Below are positions 15,864-22,969 of a DNA stretch of 39,871 nucleotides, one piece after another. The notes under the pieces were generated by a model that had not been told where the DNA came from, did no database searches, and worked only from the letters and a program-made list of their open reading frames with translations. The stretch's first letter is position 1. Each line of letters begins with the position of its first letter. Location of the stretch: positions 1 through 39,871 of the forward strand of contig JALSNC010000143.1 in the NCBI GenBank assembly GCA_026987195.1. The letters run 5' to 3'. Source of the stretch: Desulfobulbaceae bacterium. Its GTDB lineage: Bacteria; Desulfobacterota; Desulfobulbia; Desulfobulbales; Desulfobulbaceae. A program made the position numbers and the translations under genes.

Positions 15864-17471
15864 TCAGACCTTTTTTTCAGCCGTATGTCCCGTTGTTTCC
15901 GGACATTGCAGCAGGTTCTCCCCCTCCATCTCCCCGGGCCTGGGCAGGTGCAGCAGGGCGAGGATGGTGGGGGCGATATCCTTGAGCGCGCCGCCGTGGC
16001 GCAGGTGGCATCCCATCTCCCGGTAGCGGTCGGCCAGCAGGACCAGGGGCACGGGGTTGAGGGTATGGGCAGTGTAGGGTTCACCGGTATCGGGATCCCG
16101 CATCAGCTCGGCATTGCCGTGGTCCGCGGTGATCAGCATGACGCCGCCGCGTTCCTTCATGAACTCCCTGATCCTGCCCAGGCAGGCATCCACGGTCTCG
16201 CAGGCCCTGACCGCGGCCTCCATGACCCCGGTATGCCCCACCATGTCGCCGTTGGCGAAATTGAGGATCACCACGTCATAGGGGGTTCCCGCCTCCTCCT
16301 TCTCCCGGAGCGCGGCCAGGAGCCGGTCGGTGATCTCCACCGCGCTCATCTCCGGTTTCTGGTCATAGGTGGCCACGTCGCGCGGCGAATCAATGAGGAT
16401 CCGGTCCTCGCCGGCAAAGGGTTCCTCGCGGCCGCCATTGAAGAAATAGGTGACATGGGCATACTTCTCGGTCTCGGCGATACGCAGCTGGCGCAGGCCG
16501 TGGCGGCTCAGTTCCTCACCCAGGATATGGGTCAGCTCCACCGGCGGAAAGGCGACGGGCAGATCAAAGTCATGCTCATACTCGGTCATGGTGACCAGCT
16601 CCATGATCGCCGGCCGGTTGGAGACGTCAAAGCCGCTGAACTCCCTGTCCGTGAAGGCGTGGCAGAGCTCGCGCGCCCGGTCGGCCCGGAAGTTGAAGAA
16701 GACGATGGCGTCGCCCTCCTCCACCCTGGCCACCGGCTGGCCGTCCTCGGCCAGCAGGACCGTGGGCCGGATGAACTCGTCGGTCTCGCCACGGCCGTAC
16801 GCATCCTCCACCGCCGCCACCGGGTCCGTGGCCGTCACTCCCCGGCCGGCGACAATGGCATCCCAGGCCTTCTCCACCCGGTCCCAGCGGGTATCCCGGT
16901 CCATGGCCCAGTAGCGGCCACTCACCGTGGCCACCCGGCCGCGGCCGATGTCGGCCATGGCCGCGAGCAGTTGCCGCATGTAGCCGGCGCCACTGGAGGG
17001 CGGGGTGTCACGGCCGTCCATGAAGGCGTGGACATAGACACCGCTGATCTCCTTTCCGGCCGCCATCCTGAGCAGGGCGACCAGGTGGTTGATATGGGAA
17101 TGCACGCCGCCGTCGGAGAGCAGGCCGAAGAAGTGGAGCCGCCGGCCCGCCGCCTTTACCCGGTCCATGACCGCGTTGAGCACCGGGTTGTCATAGAACT
17201 CGCCGGTCTCGATGGCCCGGTTGATACGGGTGAAATCCTGGTACACGATCCGGCCGGCACCGATGTTGAGATGCCCCACCTCGGAGTTGCCCATCTGCCC
17301 CTCGGGCAGACCGACCTGGCCGTTGTGGGCCACCAGGGTCGTGGCCGGATACTCCCTGCTCCAGCGGTCCATGTTGGGCGTGTCGGCCACATAGACGGCA
17401 TTGGCCTCGTTCTCTTCGCCGACACCCCAGCCATCGAGGATCGCCAGCAGCAGCGGTCTGTTCTCTTGCAT
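15864..17471 (-). CDS. gpmI: 2,3-bisphosphoglycerate-independent phosphoglycerate mutase
   Basis: 535 aa from the ATG at 17471 (GAGGAAAA site); longer in-frame starts reach into rsfS and are not family sequence. The manganese enzyme of glycolysis and gluconeogenesis interconverts 3- and 2-phosphoglycerate. Visible motifs: LLAILDGWG (metal Asp13), MGNSEVGHLNIGAGR with the phosphoserine Ser63, HAFMDGRDTPP, NFRADRARE, and ITADHGNAE near the end for the second metal site. The stop lies 17 bases after the rsfS stop region in transcription order, and the thrC start follows at once. Confidence 0.96.
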   Translation of the reverse strand: MQENRPLLLAILDGWGVGEENEANAVYVADTPNMDRWSREYPATTLVAHNGQVGLPEGQMGNSEVGHLNIGAGRIVYQDFTRINRAIETGEFYDNPVLNAVMDRVKAAGRRLHFFGLLSDGGVHSHINHLVALLRMAAGKEISGVYVHAFMDGRDTPPSSGAGYMRQLLAAMADIGRGRVATVSGRYWAMDRDTRWDRVEKAWDAIVAGRGVTATDPVAAVEDAYGRGETDEFIRPTVLLAEDGQPVARVEEGDAIVFFNFRADRARELCHAFTDREFSGFDVSNRPAIMELVTMTEYEHDFDLPVAFPPVELTHILGEELSRHGLRQLRIAETEKYAHVTYFFNGGREEPFAGEDRILIDSPRDVATYDQKPEMSAVEITDRLLAALREKEEAGTPYDVVILNFANGDMVGHTGVMEAAVRACETVDACLGRIREFMKERGGVMLITADHGNAELMRDPDTGEPYTAHTLNPVPLVLLADRYREMGCHLRHGGALKDIAPTILALLHLPRPGEMEGENLLQCPETTGHTAEKKV

Positions 17472-17487
17472 GAACTTTTCCTCTTTT

Positions 17488-17883
17488 TCAGCCGGTGAAT
17501 TCCGCCAGCAGTTCATCGGCCCGCAGCCTGGGGGCATCGTGCCACAGTCCTTCCAGGTCATAGAAGGAGCGGGTCTCGTGGTAAAAGATGTGCACCACCA
17601 CATCGCCGAAATCCAGCAGGACCCAGAGCCCCTCCCGCAATCCTTCGCTGTGCCTGCTGCTGACCCTTTTCGAGCGCAGCTCGCCCTCGATGGCCTCGGC
17701 CAGGCCCTGCACGTGGCGGGCGGAGCGGCCGCTCATGATCACGAAATAATCGGTGAACGAGGCCAGGCCCCGCACGTCGAGCACCAGCAGGTCTTCGGCC
17801 TTGGTGTCCAGGGCGACCCGGGTGCAGATGGCGGCCAGTTCGCGGCCGCTCTTCTCGTCATACTCTTTTTTCAGTTTTCTCAT
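17488..17883 (-). CDS. rsfS: Ribosome silencing factor RsfS (Iojap family)
   Basis: 131 aa. It binds ribosomal protein L14 on the 50S subunit and blocks subunit joining when nutrients are short. Family blocks: DTKAEDLLVLDVRGLASFTDYFVI (in two adjoining parts, residues about 27-50), SGRSARHVQGLAEAI, and WVLLDFGDVVVHIFYHETRSFYDLEGLW. It is the first gene of the rsfS-gpmI-thrC-pnp-mtaD run. In many bacteria rsfS precedes gpmI or rlmH; here gpmI follows after 16 bases. Confidence 0.94.
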   Translation of the reverse strand: MRKLKKEYDEKSGRELAAICTRVALDTKAEDLLVLDVRGLASFTDYFVIMSGRSARHVQGLAEAIEGELRSKRVSSRHSEGLREGLWVLLDFGDVVVHIFYHETRSFYDLEGLWHDAPRLRADELLAEFTG

Positions 17884-17940
17884 GTCATACCCATGGTCCG
17901 GAAGGACCGTTTGGCGGAATGGCCGACCGGGACACAGGAA

Positions 17941-18107
17941 CCCTCACGGGATCACCAGCCACCGGTTTTTCCGGCCACAATGATGTACGCGGTCTCAGGG
18001 GCCGCAGTTCGTGCAGGCGCTTCTGACCGCCATAGCCTGCTATGCGGACAGGAGCGCCCGTGCGAAGAGGGAAGCGAAGACTCCGTGCGGCACCTGTGGC
18101 CGCTTAC
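17941..18107 (+). repeat. Dispersed hairpin element, copy C (diverged)
   Basis: In the same orientation as copy B but clearly diverged. It keeps the CCCTCACGGGAT opening, a CCGG-TTTTT-CCGG mini-hairpin, and a long hairpin from GTACGCGG (17985) to the arm ending at 18107. The apex CATAG-CCTG-CTATG is a cleaner stem than in A and B. About 15 extra bases sit in the 3' arm near 18070-18085. It ends 10 bases before the topB stop codon on the minus strand, filling the topB-rsfS gap. Confidence 0.8.
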
Positions 18108-18117
18108 GGCACACAGC

Positions 18118-20583
18118 CTAGCTGTTGGCGGCCCTGGCCTTGCCTTTCTTCCTCCTGCGAGGCGGAAATTCGAAGGTCAGCTTGCCCTTGTCGTCGAGTA
18201 GCAGATAGGCGTCGAATGGCCGTTTTTTCTTTGAGATGAACCCGTTGATCAGTTCGGTCCGTCCGTCTTTCAGCAGTTGTTCGACATGCTCGCGGTCGAT
18301 GCGGCGGCCAAGGATCACCTTGCCGATGCGCAGCCCCTTTTCCCGGTCACCCTCCAGGGCGGACTCGGACATGAAGGCCACCGGTGTCTCGTAGACCCGG
18401 GTCCTGTCGATGGGGGAGAGCCCCAGGGGTTCCTGGCTGCGGATCTCGTCAAGATCCAGTTCCTCGGTGGAATCGGCGAACAGGAACTCCACCCTGGAGT
18501 CGGTGATCCGTATGGAGGCGGTAAAGGGCTTGCCCCGTTTGGAACGGAAATCGCTGAATGGCCCAACGGTTTTGCCGCGGATCAGGTCCACCACCTCGGA
18601 CTCGTCCATGACCCGGCCGCCCAGGACCTTGCGGATCATCAGCTTCCGGTCCTCGGACTCGTAGGCCGCCGCGGTCTCATAGAACTTCCTGCCGTCCACG
18701 GGCGAAAAGGAGGCCTCCTTGCGCACCGGCCCGCCTCCCTGCTTCACCTTCTCGACGATGGTCCGGGTCATGTCCCGGATCTCGGCCATGAAGTGCTCCC
18801 GGGTCATGGCGCCCTTGAGGATCTGGTTGAGCTTGTACTCCCACTCGCCGGTCAGCTCGGGCGAGGCGAGCACGTCGATGTCGCGGGCCCGGAGCAGGGA
18901 GAGCAGCTCGAAGGCCTTGCCCGTGGGCACCAGCTCCCGCTGTTCGCGGACAATATATTTCTCGTTGAGCAGCTTTTCAATGATCGCCGCCCGGGTGGCC
19001 GGGGTGCCCAGACCGCGTTCCTTCATGGCCTCGGCCAGTTCCTCGTCGTCGATCAGCTTGCCCGAATGCTCCATGGCCGACAGCAGGGTGGCCTCGGTGA
19101 AGCGCGGCGGCGGCTTGGTCTGGTGTTCCTGCTGCTCGATCTCCTCGCAGATCACCGGCGTGTCCGGCGGCAGGGCCTGCAGGGTTTTGTCGTCACCGCC
19201 CCCGGCCGCGCTGCCGTAGATCGCCTTCCAGCCGGGTTCCACCAGGATCTTGCCCTCGGTGAGAAAGGTCTCGCCCTCGACAATGGAGAGCCTGCGGGTA
19301 TTGTGGAACACGGCCGGCGGAAAGAAGACGGCCAGGAACCGCTGCACGATCATCTGGTAGACCTTCTGTTCCGCCTCGGAAATGCCGGTGGGCAGGACCT
19401 CGGTGGGGATGATGGCGAAGTGGTCGCTGATCTTCTTGTTGTTGAAGATCCTCTTGCTCTTCTTCAGGTACTTCTTTTCCAGGGCCTCGGCGGCAAATCG
19501 CCCGAACTGCCACTTCTGCTGCCGCGTGACCACCTTCTTCACCGTGGGCAGGTAGTCCTCGGGCAGGCAGCGGCTGTCGGTCCGGGGATAGGTGATCAGC
19601 TTGTGCCGCTCGTAGAGAGCCTGGGCGATGGCCAGGGTGTTCTTGGCCGAAAAGCCGAACCTGGAGTTGGCCTCGCGCTGGAGGAGCGTCAGGTCATAGA
19701 GCGGCGGCGACCCCTTGGTGGTCCGCTTGCTGGTCTCCTCGACGCGGGCCTCCCTGCCGGTGCAGCGGGCCCTGATCTCTTCCGCCTTTTCCCGGTCCCA
19801 GATCCTGTTCTGACGGGCATGGGGATTGGCCGGGTCCTTCCGGAAGCGCGGATCGATCCAGACCCCCTGATACCGGACATCGGCGCAGGCAAAGTCGGCA
19901 TGCAGCTCCCAGTAGGTGGTGGGTTTGAAACTCCGCCGTTCCGCCTCCCTGGTGACCAGCATGGACAGGGTCGGGGTCTGTACCCGGCCGCAGGGCGTCT
20001 TGCGGAAACCGCCGTGCCGGGAGTTGTAGCAGGTAAGCGCCCGGGTGGCGTTGATGCCGATGAGCCAGTCGGCCTCGGAGCGGCAGAGGGCCGTGTCCTC
20101 CAGGGGCCGCATCTCGGCATCGTCGCGGAGGCGGGCCAGGCCGTCGCGGATGGCATCCATGGTCATGGACTGCAGCCAGAGCCTGCGGATGGACTTGCCC
20201 GCCACCGAGCGGGTGGCGGCCTTCTTCATGATGTACTTGAAGATCAGCTCGCCCTCGCGTCCGGCATCACAGCCATTGACGATCACCGAGACATCGCGGC
20301 GGCGGATCAGCTTGCTGAGCGCATTGTACTGGGACTTGGTGCCCGGGAGCACGGTGAGGGGAAACTTCTCCGGCAGGATGGGCAGGTTGTCCAGGCTCCA
20401 TTTCTGGAACCTGGGATCAACCTCCTCGGGATAGGCGATGGAAACCAGGTGACCTATGGCATAGGAAACAATGTAGTCATCGCTTTCATAATGCGTTTTG
20501 CTCTTCTTGAACCTGCCGGGAAGGGCCTTGACGATATCAGCGGCAACGCTCGGCTTCTCGGCGATGATAAGTGTTTTTCCCAT
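18118..20583 (-). CDS. topB: DNA topoisomerase III-like type IA topoisomerase
   Basis: 821 aa. A TOPRIM domain at the N-terminus has Glu9 in IIAEKPS and CDAGREGE (105-112). The active-site Tyr332 is in KLITYPRTDS, and CGRVQTPTLSMLV (198-210) is also typical of TopB. The core is followed by two copies of the topoisomerase C-terminal repeat (Toprim_Crpt): about residues 650-715 (KFYETAAAYESEDRKLMI, GGRVMDESEV, GPFSDFRSKRGKPF) and 740-810 (RIGKVILGRRIDREHVEQL, GFISKKKRPFDAYL). There are no zinc-ribbon cysteines. It decatenates DNA by single-strand passage. It lies after the ABHD14-like gene (63-base gap), and repeat C abuts its stop codon. Confidence 0.93.
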   Translation of the reverse strand: MGKTLIIAEKPSVAADIVKALPGRFKKSKTHYESDDYIVSYAIGHLVSIAYPEEVDPRFQKWSLDNLPILPEKFPLTVLPGTKSQYNALSKLIRRRDVSVIVNGCDAGREGELIFKYIMKKAATRSVAGKSIRRLWLQSMTMDAIRDGLARLRDDAEMRPLEDTALCRSEADWLIGINATRALTCYNSRHGGFRKTPCGRVQTPTLSMLVTREAERRSFKPTTYWELHADFACADVRYQGVWIDPRFRKDPANPHARQNRIWDREKAEEIRARCTGREARVEETSKRTTKGSPPLYDLTLLQREANSRFGFSAKNTLAIAQALYERHKLITYPRTDSRCLPEDYLPTVKKVVTRQQKWQFGRFAAEALEKKYLKKSKRIFNNKKISDHFAIIPTEVLPTGISEAEQKVYQMIVQRFLAVFFPPAVFHNTRRLSIVEGETFLTEGKILVEPGWKAIYGSAAGGGDDKTLQALPPDTPVICEEIEQQEHQTKPPPRFTEATLLSAMEHSGKLIDDEELAEAMKERGLGTPATRAAIIEKLLNEKYIVREQRELVPTGKAFELLSLLRARDIDVLASPELTGEWEYKLNQILKGAMTREHFMAEIRDMTRTIVEKVKQGGGPVRKEASFSPVDGRKFYETAAAYESEDRKLMIRKVLGGRVMDESEVVDLIRGKTVGPFSDFRSKRGKPFTASIRITDSRVEFLFADSTEELDLDEIRSQEPLGLSPIDRTRVYETPVAFMSESALEGDREKGLRIGKVILGRRIDREHVEQLLKDGRTELINGFISKKKRPFDAYLLLDDKGKLTFEFPPRRRKKGKARAANS

Positions 20584-20646
20584 GCTGTGTACTATGAAGG
20601 TTGCAGGTGTGACGGCGGCCGGCGGCCCCGTCCCGGCAAAGCGGGC

Positions 20647-21243
20647 CTAGCGCAGACTGTCAAGAAAATCGGTCAGGGCGGTATGCCAGATGTCGGGTTT
20701 ATCCAGATAACAGGGATGGGGTGCGCCGTCAATGACCATTTTCCTGGCACCGGCTATCTCCGAGGCCAGGATATCGCTGTTGGCAAGGGGCGAGACCGCG
20801 TCCTCGCTCCCCCAGACAATGAGGGTCGGCACGCGGATCTCCGCCAGCCGCGCCCGGTTCTCTTCCACGCCCACGGCACCGACGAGCACCAGCCCGCCCG
20901 CCAGCCCGGAATGGTCCAGGGCAAACTCGAGCGCGATGCGGCCGCCCATGGAGGGACCCACCAGGACCGGCCTGTCCAGGCCAAGCCCGGTGATCACCGC
21001 TGCCAGCACCCTGTCTTCGTCCTGTCCACAGGCCGGTGACTCGCCAAAGCCAGGCATGTCGAGGGCCACGGCATGGCAGCCCGCTTCGGCCAGCCGTTCC
21101 AGGGTGCCCAGCTCCTCCCAGGTCGCGGCCCGGAACTTCAGGCCGTGCAGCAGGAGCACGTCCCTGCCGCCGGGCTCGCCGGCCTCGAGATAATGCACCG
21201 TGCAGCCCTGCGCTGCAATCGTCTTTGAGCGGATCTCTGTCAT
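20647..21243 (-). CDS. ABHD14-like alpha/beta hydrolase
   Basis: 198 aa, a minimal alpha/beta hydrolase without a lid. The oxyanion region is LLHGLKF (31-37), the nucleophile Ser98 is in VGPSMGG, the acid is Asp148 in WGSEDAVSP, and the His is His176 in DGAPHPCYLDKPD. The segment HGLKFRAATWEELGTLERL followed by GCHAVALDMPGFGES resembles the ABHD14/CIB family. The natural substrate is unknown; an esterase or thioesterase role is likely. The start at 21243 has an AGAGAAGAG site. It lies upstream of topB on the same strand, and hairpin repeat B lies upstream of its start. Confidence 0.85.
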   Translation of the reverse strand: MTEIRSKTIAAQGCTVHYLEAGEPGGRDVLLLHGLKFRAATWEELGTLERLAEAGCHAVALDMPGFGESPACGQDEDRVLAAVITGLGLDRPVLVGPSMGGRIALEFALDHSGLAGGLVLVGAVGVEENRARLAEIRVPTLIVWGSEDAVSPLANSDILASEIAGARKMVIDGAPHPCYLDKPDIWHTALTDFLDSLR

Positions 21244-21670
21244 CTCTTCTCTCCATTCCAGGAATCGTCATAGTTCACCGCTATCGGCAACCACCTGAAA
21301 ATACGCAACCCCTCACGGGATGGCTAATCATCGGTTTGTCCGACCGCAATGGTGTAAGCGCTCTCAGGGACCGCAGATTTGTGCGGTCGTGCCTGGCCGC
21401 TATAGCCTACCTATGCGGGCAGGCACGACCGTGCATAGATGCGGTTCCTGTGAGCGCTTACGAAAATACTAATACTCTTGCCAGGGAACAGGAAACGTCC
21501 CACGGACCGGGGCTCATCGAACCAACCGCCACCGGACCATGGTTTTCAGTATGACCTGCAGAGTTAGTAAGCGACATCACCGGGTTTGTCAACGGTGGGG
21601 CAAAACTCCGGGGGCCGGGGCACGGCTTGCGATGCACGCCACAGCCACCGCTCCAGGGCTGCCTGCGCCC
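21244..21670. other. Intergenic region between the glycosyltransferase and the ABHD14-like hydrolase
   Basis: 427 bases without a credible gene. Hairpin repeat B fills 21309-21461. The remainder (21462-21670) shows no promoter, terminator or conserved frame that I can support. Confidence 0.6.
21309..21461 (+). repeat. Dispersed hairpin element, copy B
   Basis: The best-formed copy. Leader 21309-21353 contains TCGG-TTTGT-CCGA. The long hairpin covers 21354-21461. Its outer stem pairs GTAAGCGCTCTCAGGGACCGCA with the 3' arm ending TGAGCGCTTAC at 22 positions with 2 mismatches. The inner stem pairs CGGTCGTGCCTG perfectly with CAGGCACGACCG, and the apex pairs CCGCTATAG with CTATGCGG, with one bulge. 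It is oriented against the surrounding minus-strand genes. Confidence 0.9.
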
Positions 21671-22969
21671 TCAGGGGCCACTCTCTGCAGGTGCCACCTG
21701 CGGTTCACCCGAGCGCAGGGCCACGCCGGCGGCCTCGGCCAGTTCGCGGGTGATCTCCCACTGGGTCCGGATCAGGCTCAGCACCCGCTCCCATGCCGCA
21801 TCCTCTTCCGTCCTGGACGGCAGGACCCGGGACAGCAGCCGGTCGTAACAGGCCAGGGCCCGGTCGGCGGTGGCCTCCATGGAAAACTCCTCCGCGGTCC
21901 GGCGGGCGGCCTGCTGCAGCCCGGCAAGCTCCTCCGGCTCCAGGTCCCGGACCCGGGCCAGGGCCCGCGCAAAGGAGTCCACCGACTCTTCGGCCAGCAG
22001 GTAACCGTTGACCCGGTCCCGCACCACGTCCTCCACCCCGGGCGCTGCCAGGGCGACCACCGGCAGGCCGGCCGCCATGGCCTCGGTGATGACCATGCCC
22101 TGGGTCTCGCTTCTGGAACTGAAGGCAAAGAGGTCCATGGCATGATAGGCATCGGCGAGACGGCCGGGTGTGAGCACCCCGGCAAAGCTGAGACGGGCGG
22201 AGAGGTTCTCCCGCCCGAACACCTCCCGGATATCGGCCTCGGAGGGTCCCTGCCCCACCACCAGGAACCGGGCCGAGGGCGTGTCCTTCAGAAAGGCGGC
22301 CACAGCCTCGGCAAGGAAACGCTGGTTCTTCTCCGGCGCCAGCCGGCTCACGTGGCCGACGAGGAAGGCGTCAGGCGCAATACCCATGGCCTTGCGGAAC
22401 CCCTGCCGGTCGCCGCGGGAGAAGAGATCGACCCGGACACCGGTGGGCACCACGGTGACGGGTGTGGTCACGCCGCGTTCCTGCAGCAGGGCCCCGATAC
22501 TCCGGCTGGGTGCGAAGACCTGGTCGCAGAGGTTGCAGTAGCGGGTGGCCAGCTCGATGACGAACCGTTTGAGCCTGGGCGAATCCAGGGGCACATAATG
22601 GGTATACTCCTCGTAGCGTGTGTGATGGGTGAAGACCAGAGGCAGGTGGTAGAAACGCGCCACCCGCAGGGCGGTCATGCCCAGCAGGTAGGGATGATGG
22701 GAGTGGACGATCTGCGGCGCGAAATCCCGGAGGGCGTCATGGAGCAGGCCGGAGACAGGCAGGGCGACGGAGAAATCGGAGCCGTTGAAGTTCTGGATGG
22801 CCGGCACCCGGAACACATCCTGTTCCCGGGCCGGGGTGCCGGGAAACTCGGGCGCCACCACCAGCACCCGATGACCGCGTCTCCGGTATTCGGCGGTGAA
22901 CGACTCGATGGAGCGGGCTACGCCCCCCACGTGCGGGGTGAAGGTGTTGGTGACCATAACGATGTTCAT
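21671..22969 (-). CDS. GT4 family glycosyltransferase, resembling diacylglycerol glucosyltransferases
   Basis: 432 aa from the ATG at 22969 (GGGGAGGATCC site). GT-B fold of family GT4: the N-terminal Gly-rich loop TNTFTPHVGGVARSIE, then IVHSHHPYLLGMTALR, donor-site VGHVSRLAPEKNQRFL, and the EX7E motif in SRSETQGMVITEAMAAGLPV. The segment FTHHTRYEEYTHYVP is close to the motif of enzymes that put glucose on diacylglycerol, so a membrane glycolipid product is a fair inference; the acceptor is not shown by the sequence. The C-terminal 60 residues are helical and less conserved. The start overlaps the stop of the six-hairpin gene by 4 bases, so the pair is translationally coupled. Confidence 0.85.
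   Translation of the reverse strand: MNIVMVTNTFTPHVGGVARSIESFTAEYRRRGHRVLVVAPEFPGTPAREQDVFRVPAIQNFNGSDFSVALPVSGLLHDALRDFAPQIVHSHHPYLLGMTALRVARFYHLPLVFTHHTRYEEYTHYVPLDSPRLKRFVIELATRYCNLCDQVFAPSRSIGALLQERGVTTPVTVVPTGVRVDLFSRGDRQGFRKAMGIAPDAFLVGHVSRLAPEKNQRFLAEAVAAFLKDTPSARFLVVGQGPSEADIREVFGRENLSARLSFAGVLTPGRLADAYHAMDLFAFSSRSETQGMVITEAMAAGLPVVALAAPGVEDVVRDRVNGYLLAEESVDSFARALARVRDLEPEELAGLQQAARRTAEEFSMEATADRALACYDRLLSRVLPSRTEEDAAWERVLSLIRTQWEITRELAEAAGVALRSGEPQVAPAESGP

Noticed and set aside
1690..21039. Very long plus-strand open frames opposite minus-strand genes (for example 1690-4167, 15222-17498 and 18277-21039)
   Set aside because: They are antisense shadows made by G+C-rich codon use. Their translations have low complexity (Gly, His, Asp, Ala rich) and match no family, while the minus strand encodes clear enzymes.
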